A stretch of DNA of 64,000 bases, taken from contig LR746276.1 in the NCBI GenBank assembly GCA_902729315.2, positions 1,350,669 to 1,414,668 on the forward strand. Reading direction: 5' to 3'. Made by a program: the position numbers and the translations under genes. Position 1 is the first letter of the stretch. Each line of letters begins with the position of its first letter. Below are positions 45,837 to 60,800 of this stretch, one piece after another. Origin of the DNA: Spirodela intermedia (lineage: Eukaryota > Streptophyta > Magnoliopsida > Alismatales > Araceae). The notes beneath the pieces are model-generated. The model did not search any database, was not told the DNA's origin, and saw nothing but the letters and a program-made list of their open reading frames with translations.

Positions 45837-48800
45837 GTTTATGCTTTCTACAAAGGAAAACAAGAGGTTCATGGACCCCAGGCTAGACTTGAATGTCTCG
45901 TGCCCCACTGCCTCGTTTAACCAAAGTCGTACACTTTTAGTCAACTGCCCGATTACTAGGTTGAAGATGATTTTCTAGTATCCCACCTTGAGGCATATGC
46001 CTCAGCATTCTTAAGCAAGGACAATATCACTGATATAATTGAACTCCTCACCAAACTGGCGGGATGCCCTGCTGCTGAAAAGAAGCAGATGTATTCTAGA
46101 GCAGACAAACGTAATATACCAGGGGGAATGGGCGCCACAAGGCGCTCTCGAATTAGCCCCGAACTGGTCCTAGGGTTCCTGTGGAAACCATCATTATTTC
46201 TTTTCTTCCCCCATTTTTATTTCACCCTGTTCTTCCTTTGGATTCTTGTGTTGTTCTATCTATATTTTCGATTGAACTCAAGCTATTATCCTGGGAGTGC
46301 TCTCAAAAAACTTCAGAAACATTTATACGAAATGTTCAGGTTAAAAACAGAAAAGAATGCTAACCTGAATTAAAGGAACATCCTCGATTGGAAGCTCAGC
46401 ACCAAGATCTCCACGGGCAACCATTGCCTAAAAATATTTGTATCAGGAATAGCAATTAGAAAAACAGGTCGTCTCTGTACATGCACGTTTACCACACGTA
46501 CGAGGAAAACAACAAAAAATAAACAATAGAATATCTGTAATATTTAAAAATATTATTTCCGCGCATATACTTGGAAGGAAGAAATCGAGTGCCCAAAGCA
46601 TTAGAAATAATTTTTTCATAATACAGATTAGGATCCACACTCTTAGTACAAGTAGATTTCACCCGCTTTGTGAATATATGCATTGGGGTAGGAGAGGGAT
46701 TTAATTTCTTCATCACCACCCCTCCAATTTGACGGTATTTGGAAAAAAAAAAAAAAAAAAACCATTAGACTAGACCCGATCTGGAGCTTCAAATTATTTA
46801 ATTATTTTACAAGGGCTACTCCAGAAAAGAATTGTCTACTAATCAGTATCCTCCAGAAAATAATTGTCTACAAATCAGTATATTCGAATTTCCATCTTTC
46901 AACACCAAAAGGCCCAATGATATAATCAGCAAAAATGAAGGCCAAAAACATATAAAAGCTTTCCTAAATAAACCAAGCTCTACACCATTCAACTAATCTA
47001 ATTCCCAAGAGATGAAAAGCAAGAATACTGCCACTTAACCTCCAAAAGAAAAAAGAAAGATATCTTTGAATATATAAATCAAAAGATAATATTTTATAAA
47101 TCAAATAAATTAAAAAATGACTACATAGGTTCCAATCGGAATCCAATACCCACCTGACACTTAACAGGCTGTGTTTGGGTTGCATTCCTCAAACATTTCC
47201 ATTTGACCCACAGTTCAATTATTTTTATTTTCAAACCACCGAATCTGATCTGATCTACAATAGTGTTATAATCTCTGTTTGGCATTGGATCTATGATTCT
47301 CTGTGGACCTTTGCACCCCAACACAAGATACTTGCGTTGTTGTCCCTATTTGCTTCTGAACCTGACTTTTAGCAATGCCTAAAACTCGGCCTCTGGCCAA
47401 TCGAGTGATATCCTAGGCTCCCCAAAACCAACCAATATGACAATCTTCCCCTTGAAGCAATAAACAACAACATCTGTAAAGGCCGGCCTCAAATATTACC
47501 AGTGTACATACAGGTATACAGGGACTCCACAGTCTGCAACATTTCTGGAGTTGAAAACGAGCACCTGAGGTAATGGCAAGGGTTCTATAAATAAAACGCT
47601 CATAAGGATATCCAGACAACCCCTTGCATGGCAGCATGCTAGCAGTCAGTAACTACTCAAGTCGAGTTGGCATCAACTGGGTTATAGCAGTATGCGGTTT
47701 ATCTGGACCTTTTTGCCCATATCCTCAGAACTGGTTGTCAATCAATTCACATCGTGCCCAGATTCCCAGGCATCAATGAATTGTAGTCTCATCACATGTC
47801 TAGTGTCACATCCCACTACAATGAATTGTACCTTTTTATTATTAATAGTATATAAATATAAAGAAAACTTTCATTAAGGTTTTTCGATCGAACCTTTCAT
47901 AAAAGGCTCCCCGTCCTTAATCCCTTTCTGGGGGGGACAGGACAGTGCATAGGGCAGAGATCTTTGTGGGATGACAACTGGTGGTGTGCCACCTATGACA
48001 TATACCAGCAGCAGCAGGGAGAATTGTTCCCCTATTGACAGCAGCCGATAGAGATTTTTATCCCTTTTATTCTGTCTTCTTCTTCGTACGCACTCACCAG
48101 CAGTTGTGACGTGCCTTTTCATCTAGCAGATCAGACCAGGGCTGATCTCTGGCGGGTAACACCTTTTGCTTTCTTTTCAACTTCATAGGGATCACACACC
48201 CAAACACCCCCCCCTCTCCCCCCAATCACCGCCTATATCAGAAGGGCCAATTCTGAGTACCTTGGCTTTGAACTATTTTGGGGAAGGACTTACCTAAAGA
48301 TCATTTCCCCCTAATATGTTATAAAGGAAGAGATTTACAGGTCACATTGTCTATCTTAATATTTGCTCACTGTGTTACCTGACTATAGAAATGGGATGAT
48401 ATCCAGTGCAAAATGATGTTTATGAAACAGATCGGCCTGAAGTTAGTGCAAGCAATACGATTTACACTTGTGCAACCAATGTGCTGTAACTTAATATCAT
48501 TGATATACGAAAAAACTGCTAGAAATAGCATAGAAATTTAGTCTTCAGCCACTGTATTGAAATGAGTCTATCAAATTGAAATAAGACAATGCATCAACTT
48601 CAACAAAGCAGGGCATTGACTTACGCCATCAGATGCTGCAATTATTGAATGAAGGTTTGGTATAGAATCAGCACTTTCTATTTTTGGAATTATATGTATA
48701 TCTGCATTGCAGCCTGTAAATACAGATTTCTATGAGTATTCTTATCAAAATACAATCATTGAAATCAAGAAGAATAGTTACTATTATTTCAAAGAGGAAC

Positions 48801-51800
48801 TTGAAAGAAGTATGAAATGTACTTCTAAGGTAGTCTTTCAGCTCATATATAACTTTGTCATCCTTCACGAAAGAGACTGCATAGAAATCTACTTTGTTGT
48901 CCACGCCAAATTTTATATCCTCCCAGTCTTTTTCTGTGACAACCAAAAAGGAAAAGAAGATGCCATATTTCAGATAATCCCCCATTATCAAAAAAGGAAA
49001 TATTCAGAAGAAGCATATAACAGAAACTGATAGAAAAAACAATGAAGCAACCTGTGATGGATGGTAATGTAGCACTTTTGCCTCGGACATTTAGATGGCG
49101 CCTTGATTTCAGCTCTCCACCATCGACTACCTCGCATTTAACTGTATCAAACGTTTTTGACTTCACAGATAATGACATCATCCCACCTATGAATAACACA
49201 AACACAATTTATGAGGCAAGTGAAAGTCTCTTGTATCAGTTTAATTACGTGTCAGAAATATTGTTCTCCATTTTTCTGCCTTTAAAATATGATTCTGATG
49301 CGTTCAGACTAAAGCAATCTGTAAAAAAGAAGTAACCATAAAAAACGATATGATTGTAATCTGGATGCTATGTTACAGATGTCTGAGTCATTAGCACGGT
49401 TATCCTTCAAAGGATCAATCAGCCCTGGCCAAAGAATACCGAGGAGCCCACTCTCCTACAATTTTGTGGTACGTAATCAATGTTGCTTCTCTGCTTCTCA
49501 TTCCTACCATAGCTCTGCACACACATGCTTCCACGCCACCACCAAGTTTTTCCTGATCTCCAACTTTTTATACTAGAATATATTTATCTTGATCAATATG
49601 ACCTACTGAGCGGCATATTTGAATCATAAACAAAGGTCAAGATAGGAAGTTTCGAATGAATAATCGCGCATGACCACTTCCACCCCAGTGAATATTATGT
49701 ACGATGATGCCCATCATCTATATGTAAGGCTGTCGCGCACATGCCCTTTGACCAGTAGTCAGGTAGTGATCTTTGTTGGGTACATCAAGAAACATGTGCG
49801 TAGATGCACCTCCATTTCCAGGGTTCAAGGAAATCCACAAAATTCAACCAGCAATCGTAACCTTCCTGAGTAATAAAAGTTTTTTTGACCTGATTCTCCT
49901 ACAATAATATTCAGTATTCATTATTCATAACTGAAACTGAAGAATAATTCCTTTCATGAAATGACTATTTGATAGACAATATTATTACAAGGTGAATAAG
50001 TCCTTGTCTAACAAGAATAGGCGAACATCGATTTGGTGTCTCCCCAGCCACTTTCTCTCTAACATAACTGAATCGGCCACCCAGATGTTACAAAATATCG
50101 TTAGCATAAATAAGTGCATTCTCTAAATAAGTGCATAAATGAACGCATTCTCTAAATAAGTGTATAAATATCTTTAGCATCTAAGACCACCACCCATTAA
50201 ACCCATTTGCATCCTAGTCAGCATCGTAATTCACAGCATTCTTCATAAGGACAATTAGTATTCGCCAGATCCTCTCACGTCATCTTCAAATCTTCCTTGT
50301 AGCTTTAGTAATGCCATATTGCTTACTTATTGGCTTTCATTTAAGAAGCTCAAACAATAAAAATCATCACCGGCCCCGTTATAATCAAGTTTTCACCAAG
50401 GTTCATAAATCATTCAAGGAGCGGCCCATATTTCTACCAGGCTGAAATTGTGGATTTTAGTATGTCATATTTCAGAGATCTCGACTGAAATTCGCAAACA
50501 TTGACTTAAATGACCTATTTGGCACGTCCTGAGAAATTAGTCGAAACCAAAGCATTTTACTGTCCAAAAAACAAGAAGCATGGATTAATAGTAAGTTTGC
50601 ATGATCAATTTATCTTCTTGGTTCCATTCATGGGAGTAATAGTAAAAAAAAAATGAAATTCAAATGAATAATAACTTACAGAAAAACGTGTATGCCTGGC
50701 TTCATGATGGTGAATAGTACACAAAATAAGAAGCATGAAACTTTTAACAAGCCTTTAGCAGTCAGAGAAATAAGGTCACCATACATACATTGAATATGCA
50801 TTTTTCTATATACATTCTACTTTAAATAAATGTGATAGGAGTGCCCCCTCTATTTCTCTCAGTATATCTCTGTGAAAATGAAAAGAAATAAAAATGGTAT
50901 CATCGGAACAACCTGCTAAAGTATACTCTCCGTCATCAAATAAATTTCAAAAGATTTTTACTATCATCCCTAAAGGGATTAAAGATGATTTCGATTAAAG
51001 AAATGGTATTCAGAAATAATCTCCACTCACCATCAACCAGAAGAATATCACCAACCTCCACATCATTCACAAAGTCATCATAATTCACGCTGACAGTGTC
51101 TTCAGTGCTGACTCCTCTTTTTACTGTAAAGTTGAATTCCTGGCCCTCTGTAAGTAATATGGGTTGAGGCACATCTCCACTTCTCACTTCAGGGCCCTAC
51201 AATGTTTTGTCAGAAATGATATGTCTGTTATCCTGCTAAGAAAAAGCAGAGCTTTGGAGGAAAATAGAAGAGAAATGCATTGCAACATGAACATGGAAAT
51301 GGTTTATTTTACCCATAAAAAGTGCTCTTCTACATCTAGTAGTGGTGTGCGAGCATTTGCTGCTAATCGAATTGAAGCATGTGGAACAATAAATAGCGGA
51401 AAATTTAATCCGAGCATGATTTATGGTCAAACTTCGTCAATGCACTTTCGTTCAAAGCTAAAAGTGAATAAAGGCAAGGTTGCATTGAGAATAAGAGATA
51501 TGAAAAATACAAACGAGAGGCCGCCAGTGACACTTTTGAAGTCCACAGGCACACACATTTACCAGAAAAGGAACACGCTCAAGAATTTTTTTATGTGATT
51601 GGAACTGAAACAGAGTTGTCTATCAGTACGTCAATGCGAACGATCAACCATCATACGAAAGATTGCTCGAAATAGTTGACGAAAATCAGCACATATTCTA
51701 GTCCCTGACCTGTAAGCAAAACGTCTGAGATAGGAATGGTCGCTGGAGGAGGCATGAACAAAGCACTCAACGTGACCGCCAACATAATTGCAACCGGTAC

Positions 51801-52448
51801 TCAGGTTTACCTTGGTATCAAGCATTATAGCCACAACATTTCCCTGCGACAGGGAGTTGTACTCCTTCACCAGGTCAATGGTGCGCTGATGGGACGTGTG
51901 ATCCCCATGGGACATGTTGAGACGGGCCACATTCATCCCGGCCTCAGCCAGTTTCCATATCATCTCCTTCGAGCTCGTTGACGGCCCAATTGTGCACACT
52001 ATTTTCGTCTTCCTCCTCGCCACCGCGGCATCCATCGTGCCATTGGACACCTTCAACTCCTCCTACGCTCAACAGAACAAAAAAGAAAAAAAAAAGGGCG
52101 GAACAACGCACGATCAAGCCAAGCAGTCCTTCGCATATCTCATTGGTGTGACAAACAGGCTATCGCAGGGGAAGGGTTTACGAGATTCAAAGCCCCATCA
52201 GCGGACGCCGTGACACCCCACTGGCTCGCATCCGTGATCTTCACAGATCTCACAACGAAGGCGCAGCAGCTGCCGACCGGCCGCTCCTTCCTTGATGGCC
52301 TCCCACTCTGGCCCAGGAAAGAGGGACAGACGCTTCGGGAGGAAGCCAGCGAGATCTCCACCCTCTCCCTCCTCCTGCCACCGCATCTGCTGGGCCCTGA
52401 TGGAGAGATCCGCGTCAGGATGCTGCTCATCTCCGCCGCCCTCGCCAT
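43460..52448 (-). CDS. PKP2: Plastidial pyruvate kinase, beta-type subunit
   Basis: Converts phosphoenolpyruvate and ADP to pyruvate and ATP in plastids, supplying carbon for fatty acids. Twelve GT-AG exons: 52448-52182, 52062-51811, 51196-51031, 49186-49052, 48933-48823, 48713-48625, 46427-46365, 44717-44542, 44261-44174, 44097-43925, 43766-43658, 43573-43460; 580 residues versus 579 in Arabidopsis PKP2. Exon 1 encodes a Ser/Arg-rich transit peptide with no similarity to cytosolic enzymes. Motifs: [45 protein letters not shown]-type [42 protein letters not shown] and [12 protein letters not shown]. The ending [10 protein letters not shown] is typical of the plastid beta type. The start at 52,448 is the first in-frame ATG of the transit segment; a second is at 52,430. 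Introns are large, up to 2.2 kb. Confidence 0.95.
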
Positions 52449-54887
52449 TGCAGAAGCCGCCGTCTCGCCCTGGAAGTGAGGAGGAGCAGAGCAGAGCAGA
52501 GCAGAGATGAGACGGAGGAGCCAGAAGGACAGGATTTTTCTAAGGTAGGCCCTCAGTGAACGGTCGACGAGGGTAGTTGAACTAGCGAGGAAGGCGGGCC
52601 CCACTGCCCAGGCATCGGAACATCCGTCGGCCAGTTTCCCCCGCCAAAACAGGGGCTTCGTGGCAGTACATAATGACTATAATGCATCTGTCAATATCCC
52701 TTATTTCCTTCTTGTGCCATCCTGGTGCGCTCCACGTGCAAAACGCTTCGGACGTGGATTCCTCTATTTTTGTCGACTAGCGGACAGGAGTACTTTCGGG
52801 ATAATACGGCCTATTTCTTCTGGAGGAGGATGAGCTGATCCACACAGTGAGGCCGGTCAAACGCACTGTCCACCTTGGCCCCGAGTCATCCACTGGCAAG
52901 TGATCGTGCCTCGGGAAGTCCGTCCAGATTCACCCAAGGGTTGACTTGGGGAGTTTTGGACGGCGCCGTCGAAAGCATCCGAGTAATCGGTCTGATTGCA
53001 ACGCCTCGCAGGACGGCGTCTGATGATGTAATCACTCTGTGGCACACCGCCGCATCTGCAAAAGGCATTTTGCGTTGTTTTTGTTACAAAATAAAAACCA
53101 TCGTGGATAATTATGTGTTTTTATGTTTCTTGAATCTCAAAGTCAACGCAATCTTGAAATATATATATAATTAAATTGTGTCTCGATTTTGGTTACTTTT
53201 TTAGTATGAAACTTTTTCAAATTATGACGTCATTGATAAGAATTGGTGCCATGGGCGATTGGGTAGCCGTATTTTTTCTATTTAATAAATTAAATGATTA
53301 AACTACTTATTATAATGGTTTTTTCAGGTATTTCCATTTATTAAAATAATAAATAATAGGAAGCCATTAAAAATATTCTACCCACTAAAGGATGGCATGC
53401 TTCATGAGTTTGGGCAGACAACTATGAGAGAATCTTCCCATTTTTAGTCAATACCAATGCCTAGTTACCAAAGATAGCAACGTGTTGAAACTCAAAATCG
53501 AAAATACTATGAATTAGTTGAGCATTCAATTATTTATTTAATGAATAAAAACTATTTTATATTATAAAGTAATTATCCAATATCATATTTTCCCAATGTA
53601 AAGCCTCAAAATAAAAGCTAAAGAAAAAATGTGTTTTATGGTTTAGGCACCTCTTATCTAGTTGAATTATTGACACAATCTTCCATCTTTCCAAGCTAAT
53701 TTTTTATATAATGTGGGTCTTTCAATTTAATTAAAATATAAAATATATTTAATAGATAATTTTACCGGGGGATTAAATTCCACTGTTGAACTGTCAAAAG
53801 GGATGAGTCATTCAAGAATTGGGATGGAGAAGGCAGCAACAAGGCAAGATGATGCCAAGACAAGTCTTCAACCTGGTGAGGTGGCTGTGAGATGAGACGA
53901 GGCTAGAGGGGATGATGACAAGATGAGACGAGATTGAAGGAATGGTGGTGAGACAGGACTTGGCTGGAGGCATCCAAGAAGAAGCTAAGGTAAAAAATAC
54001 CTTGTTAGTCTAGGGTTCATACAATAGGGTTAAGTTTAGGTGTGACATTACAAAAAAGACCTTTACATATCTAAAATAGTAAATGTATCCTCAACAAAAT
54101 GTTATTCATGTATTACTCTCTCATAAGTGTATTAACAATGTCGCCATGCTTTCAAACAAACGAGAGTTAGAGAGAGAGAGAGAGAATTAGATAGTTGATA
54201 TGGTTAATTGGGTCCAAAGGTTATATATTAATATTGATTGAGTTTATAAAGAACTGTGTCCAAGTCAAATAATCAGATATATTGCAAAAAAATATATTTT
54301 TTTACTAATTCTAGACTGGTTAAAAAATATTGACGATTCTACATAGATCCGCCTAATAGTATATTATGACACATATACCCAGCAGGAATATATAATGTAA
54401 AGTGGCAAGAAATTAATGGGCTCTTGGAGAGGACTTGGTAAATTTAAGATATTAATTTTTGCATGATTAATGATTTTTAAATACCCCAGAAATATGAGTT
54501 AAAAATTATCATACATTGTTTATCATTTAGGACCATTCTTGCATGATATCTTGGACATTATGATGCCTTCATACGAGTAACTTATATAGATGGCTTCAAA
54601 TCCGGGATACTAATAATAATAATAATAAATAAATAAATAAATAAATAAAATAATTCCCCCGCCAATTTTTATTTAAAATTTCAATCAGATTGGAATACAA
54701 AAAATATTTTAAATAAATAAGATGTTTACTAGGTCAGCCGGTTGCTGTATAAAATTTGTCTGTTAGCGCCCGTCCACGTTAGCACAGAGGGGTGGGCAGG
54801 GGCAGTAACTGTGGAGGAACTGAGGGAGGGAGGGGCGAGTGGAGGGAAGGGGGGAGATCTCGCAGGTTCCCCGGAGGAGGGGAAGCC
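52449..54887. other. Divergent intergenic region between PKP2 and COG2
   Basis: Holds both promoters. Upstream of PKP2 the sequence is GC-rich to about 53,050, then AT-rich to about 54,720. Imperfect ATAA/TAA repeats lie at 54,610-54,650. A GA-rich segment with repeated GAGATGAGACGAG-like blocks occurs at 53,890-53,935. No coding frame supported. The COG2 leader begins in the GC-rich stretch after about 54,770. Confidence 0.45.
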
Positions 54888-57800
54888 ATGGCGGATCTCC
54901 GTGCTCCGGCGGCGCGGCCGGCGACGGACATCTTCGGCGACCCGATCGACGCGCAGCCGCTGTGGTTCAAGAAGTCGTCGTTCCTCCAGAAGGATTTCGA
55001 TCCGGAGGCCTACGTCGCCGATCTCCGGAGCTTCGTCCCGCTCGAGAGCCTGCGCTCCGAGCTGCGGATCTACCTCTCTTCTCTCAACGTGGATCTCGTC
55101 GACCACCTCAACCGCGATTACGCCGACTTTGTCAGTCTCAGCACGCGTCTCGTAGATGTGGACGCATCTGTGTCGCGCATGCGGGCGCCGCTGGCAGAAC
55201 TCCGGGAAAAGGTCTCCGTCTTGCGGGGGAACATTGCCTCATCCCTTGCCTCGCTCAAGGGTGGGCTCAACCAGCGCGCCGAGGCGTCGGAAGCCAGGGA
55301 GGTGCTGGAGTTGCTGCTTGATGCATTCCACGTCGTCTCAAACGTAATTTTCTCTGCACTCTTAATGTCGGATATTCGCTTTCATTCCTGTGAATTTTAG
55401 ATGCCGACATGCGACTGACTTATGAGCATTTATCAAAACACAGAATGGAAAGGCTCCATAGCTGAGAAAAAATCACTTCTTTTATTTCTGATATTGAACT
55501 TGCTTTGTAGACTTGATTTTTATCATTTTTTTCTAAAAACTTCTTTTGGTATGCCGCTGGCTCTGGAAACAGGAATGAAAAACAATTGATTCACTCGATT
55601 CACTTGGTTGATATATGATGGTCGCCATTTCTAAGTACCCCTGCTAGGATTTTATGGATATTCTTGGAATAGTGTAATTAGGCTTTATCCAGGCTTTTCA
55701 GTTGGTGTTTACTCTCAGTGCAACATGGGGGTTGATTATGCATCATATTTCTTTCAAAGTGCCGTGAATTTACCCGTCATGTTTTGATTGGAATGATTTC
55801 ATAGGGTGAAATGAATGTGTTTAAAAACGATTCTTAATATTTTACCAAACTAGTCAAAACTTTTCCCATCGTGTTGTGAGTGGAATGATTTCTTAGAAAT
55901 GAGTGTCTATAGAAAAAAAATTGATTCCTATTTTTTTTTCTTTAGATTGCATGAGATTTTACTCATCATGTTAGGATGAGAGCCTTTCATTGGATCAACT
56001 AAGGGTTTTCAAAACAGTGTTATAAGCTTAAATAAGTTTTGTATTTTGATTGCAAAACATTAGCATTTGAGGCTATCTTGAAGGAATGACTTTTAATTGT
56101 AGTTATTGATTATTTGATGCTTGTTTCTCGCTCATGATTTATGGTTGTTAATATTTGATTTCATGTTCAGGTTGAGAAGCTTATTGAAGCATTGCGTAGT
56201 ATTCCAAATGATCTTTCGAGTACAGATGTGATTAATTTGGAGAAAAGCTCCATACATAATGGTATTTCACTTCAAAACAATGAAACAATTGTTAATCCTG
56301 ACAAGACAAGAAGTGTTTTCTTGGAAAGGATAGCTAGCGAGATGAATCGCCTGAAATTTTATGTTGCTCATGCACAGGTTTGTTTCTGTTTATTACGTTA
56401 TGACATAGTTGCAACTTTTAAACACTTGTTCAAAAAATGTATACTTTCTTTTTTCTCTATGGTCTTATTGCATGGTGATTGCTTGAGGAAGCTACTTTCC
56501 TTATGTATGGACAAACATGGACGCTCCTTGATATGTAATCCTGTAACATAGAAACGAAGGTGTTTCCCTCCCGAAAGAAACTCCACAATTCTTCTCCCCA
56601 AAAGGAATAATAAATTTATGATGTTGTATGTAATCATCTACACAAAGTCAAACAATGTAATCATCTACACCAAACATTCTTGCCCTCTGTCCATACAGTT
56701 ATTTAGTCAGGAAGTAAAATAAATGAGTAGACCAAGCAAAAGAAAACCTGTTCTTCTGTCTAGAGCATATGATGCATATTAGGTGAAGAGGCAGAAACAA
56801 GGACGTTTTGTTCAAATGAATAAATTACTCATCTTAATTCCTTTGGAGCATATAGTTCCGGTATGGGGAAATAACTTGGGCTCTTAAAATGTGGACCGGA
56901 TATTTCATTTTGTGTCATGAAAAGCTGTATCGTGAAAACCAGCTAAGCAAAATGAATGGTTAGGGACAAGTAAATGCGATACAGAAAAAATGCAATTTTC
57001 AGTGTCTGTGGGTGATCTTGTATTAACCGCATCAACGTAAACATATTAATTAGCTGCTAGTAGTTAATTATGTGGTATTTTGTTTGCCTATTTGAAGATG
57101 TGATTCTTAAAAGTTTAATTTGTTTTATATGTTGCGGCAGTACAGAATCTCCCTTTTATTGAAAACATGGAGAAGAGAATTCACAATGCTAGCCTGTCCC
57201 TTGATGACAGTTTGAGGCATTGTTTTGTGTCTGGCCTGGAACGCAAAGATCATGAAGCACTCTTGAACTGTCTACGTGCATATGCAGCCACTGGTAACAT
57301 AGCAGGCGCTGAAGAAGTTTTCCGTACTACTACAGTGTCCCCCTTGATCCAGAGAATTATTCCTCAGAAATCTTCAGATGTGGATGGCTATGGTCCTTCT
57401 GATGATCTGGAGGAGGATTTTCAACAAATTATGCAAGTCATTGAGGCAGAGTGCAAATTTTTCTTGGACATCTCGTCCTCAGGTACTTGGGTTTTCTGTT
57501 AACCCGTGTCATCTTGTTATCTGCTTTCTTATTGAATTGTAAAATATTCGGCTTCTACAGAGTCTGATTAAGTTTTCCATTGTGTTTCAGCAAATTCAGG
57601 ATTCCACGTTTTTGACTTCTTGGCCAATTCAATACTTAAGGAAGTTCTCTATACTATCCAAAAAGGAAAACCAGGAGCATTTTCTCCTGGACGGCCAACA
57701 GAGTTTCTGAAAAACTACAAATTGAGCTTAGATTTTTTGTCCTACCTTGAAGGTAACGAATAGAGAATGAATTTGAAGATATCACCTGCAGTGATGCTAT

Positions 57801-60800
57801 GAATGTTTGGGCTCCTTAAGCTTCTCACTTACATGTTCTTAAAATAGCTAATTTCTAACTTTTTTTGCAGTAAGCATCAACTTTCTTACTATTCACTTAA
57901 AAAATTCAAATTGAGTTTTTTTTTTTAAAATATTGATAGGTTACTGCCCATCAAGATCTGCTGTTACTAAGTTTCGGTCAGAAGATGTATATGCTGACTT
58001 CATGAAACAGTGGAACATTGGGGTGTGTTTTTCACTAAGGTACTTTGCTTCTGATGGATCGTGTTTATGAGCTTCTCTCTGCAATAGATATTCATGAGTG
58101 TTGATTTCAACAAAGCAGATTTCAGGAAATTGCTGGGAATCTGGATTCTTCTCTGGCAGAGCCCACTATCACCCCTGTCCCAGACTTGCTACCTGCTCAA
58201 GCCAATTCTCAAGGACTAGTATTGAAACAAAGTATTGCACTTCTAGAAAGCTTGAAAGCCTGCTGGAAAGACGATGTTCTTGTCATTTCTTGCTCTGATA
58301 AATTCCTTCGATTATTTTTGCAGCTTATTTCTAGGTAAGCTCGTTTCTGACAGGCATCCACGCGAATGAGCTTTCATAGATAATATCTTTTTTGGTTTAC
58401 GTTTACGCTTAGCCTTCCAAAGTAAATCTAACCTACCAGCTCTGTGCATAAACAGGTACTCTAACTGGTTGACATCTGGGCTAGCAGCACGAAAAGTGCA
58501 TCATAGCGCCTCAGATGCCACTCCAAACACTGAATGGGCAATTTCTGCGTCTCCAGAAGATATTATTTACGTATGTACTGTAGCTCGGTATCACTTCCTG
58601 AATCACGGCAATTTTAAATTTTAAATTTTTATATGCTGCTTCTTGGATGACTTCACAAAGAAAAATATTGATATAGATGTATTTCGTTGATAACAAGTGG
58701 CATGATGTCCTGCTGTTGCATTTTTTTATGACATTTTTCTAATCCACTATGGGAAGCTTCCGTATGGACCTATAGAGAGGCCTTGACTGGCATAAAAGGA
58801 ATGGAGAAGATTTATTGTATTGGCCGAGAGCTAGTAGGATAGTGCCAATATGCTGTTTGATGTGTCACTGCTGAAGGTAGGAATGCCTTCCCTTTGATTT
58901 TACCCAATGCATCCCCGCTTCATGGTACCAATCCATGGGAGCATGTCTCTTCGCACAAACCCATCCCACTCGATGTTGTTTCGGGTTCCTTGACAACTGC
59001 ATCTTGAAGGTCCACATATTAAGCTAAAAGGATATGGTCGTTCGTCATCTAGGGCATGGCATGTTTAGGGGAGCTGCTAATGTGGCAGTGTGCGAGCAGC
59101 AAACCAAGTGGTGTGATTCGAGTTGCAGAGTTTAAAGGATGAGAGTTGCAGGCTAAGGCACCTGCGTAGGTTAGATGGTTCAGAGGTGGCATATGATGAC
59201 TTTCTGCCTCCAGCTGTACAAGTACCTGACGCTAAGTCAGGATCCTCCGTTTTCTTTCTTCTTCTAAATCAGTTTTCCTACATGATGCTGGCAAGAGCGA
59301 GATTTTTGCTGCCGAAATGAATGTCTGAAGGTTAGATCACTTTGATACCATTGTAAACTGCTGGAAAAAATCTTTTTGACCGAATTCTGCTGCTTTAGTT
59401 AATAGTTGGATAGATTTTTATAGAAGCCATTTCGAGGGAAGAACATTCGCACCCACAAGGGTAATATCTACACAATGGCATGTCTGCAATATGATTATGT
59501 GCTTTATCCCATGAGTATAGAAGAAGACATTTATGATAAATTGGTGATAATTACATTCATATCATGTGGCTGTTTCAAAACATTTTTGCTCCTACTTTAT
59601 GTTTTTATTTCGATAGAACCTTATCCAGATGTATATAAGATAGAATCCAGTTAGTAAATTTGATTTTAGGGAAAAATATTTGAATGCCATACCTTTGCCT
59701 CGAATAACTCTTGTGAAAATTAGTTGGTGATACCACATATAAATTCTAACTGGATGATAACCTTTGGATTTGTAGGTCATGCACGATGTAAATTGTCTGT
59801 TGGACAAGCTCAAAAACGAATTCCTGGGGAATATTCTGCAACTGCTTCAATCTTGTTCACTCGAGCTACTTGACTCGGTTAAGCAAAGCATCTTACAGGG
59901 TGGAAAATCCTTGGAAGACTCGTTACCTTCTCTACTTGATGCAATCATTGAAGCTATAGTGGAGAAGTCTGCTGAGGTAGAAGAACGTTCTTATCGTGTC
60001 TTCATTTTCCAAAGTCGTATAATATTGCATGTTTATATCAATTGTGGGTAATCTAAATGTTCTGTATCACGAAACATTGTGTCGGACCATCTCCTTTCAA
60101 AGTAGCTGTTCCCCCCCTACGTGCTAAAAAATTTCCCACCACCTGCTTGTTTCTATGGGCTTCTTCCAATCATGCATGGGGATGGGACACAGGATTGAGT
60201 GTGGCAGCAAGGTAATATGGAGATACGAGGCACGGATAAAGTTATTATAGGAAACGAAATTGCTTGCCCTTTCGGAGAGGAATTTGTTACTAGAATTGGT
60301 GAATTCTGCTTCCCCAAATTGATTTCCTATCTTCTCCTTAGGATTCAAGTTTTTCCATCAATAGTTCAAAATCTTTCAATGCTTGGGTTTCAACATTAGT
60401 TCACCATTTCACGTCCATCAATGGTTATTATAGAATGATGGTTGCCCCTTTGACCCATTTATAAAATTTCATCTTCTACAGAAATTCAAGTGCCATATCT
60501 CGTGATTAACTTGTATCCCATTGAATATCGATCTAATATCAGTTATTCCATGCAAATCTAGGTGTTCTTTCTTGTCATTTTGATAAACCCTAGTGGAAAA
60601 TTCGTGTAATTAGCCCCTCCCCCTCCCTGGTATTAGCAATCCAAGCTCGGTCATGAAACCTACATTGGCCCTACAAAACCTCACCTTGATGTGGAAATCA
60701 GGGTCATTCCTGTTCAAGACGCGATTTACACCTTACCTCGCTCTTCTTCCCATCTAATTAGATAGAACATGCGACTTCATCTGGAAATTATCGTGCAGGA

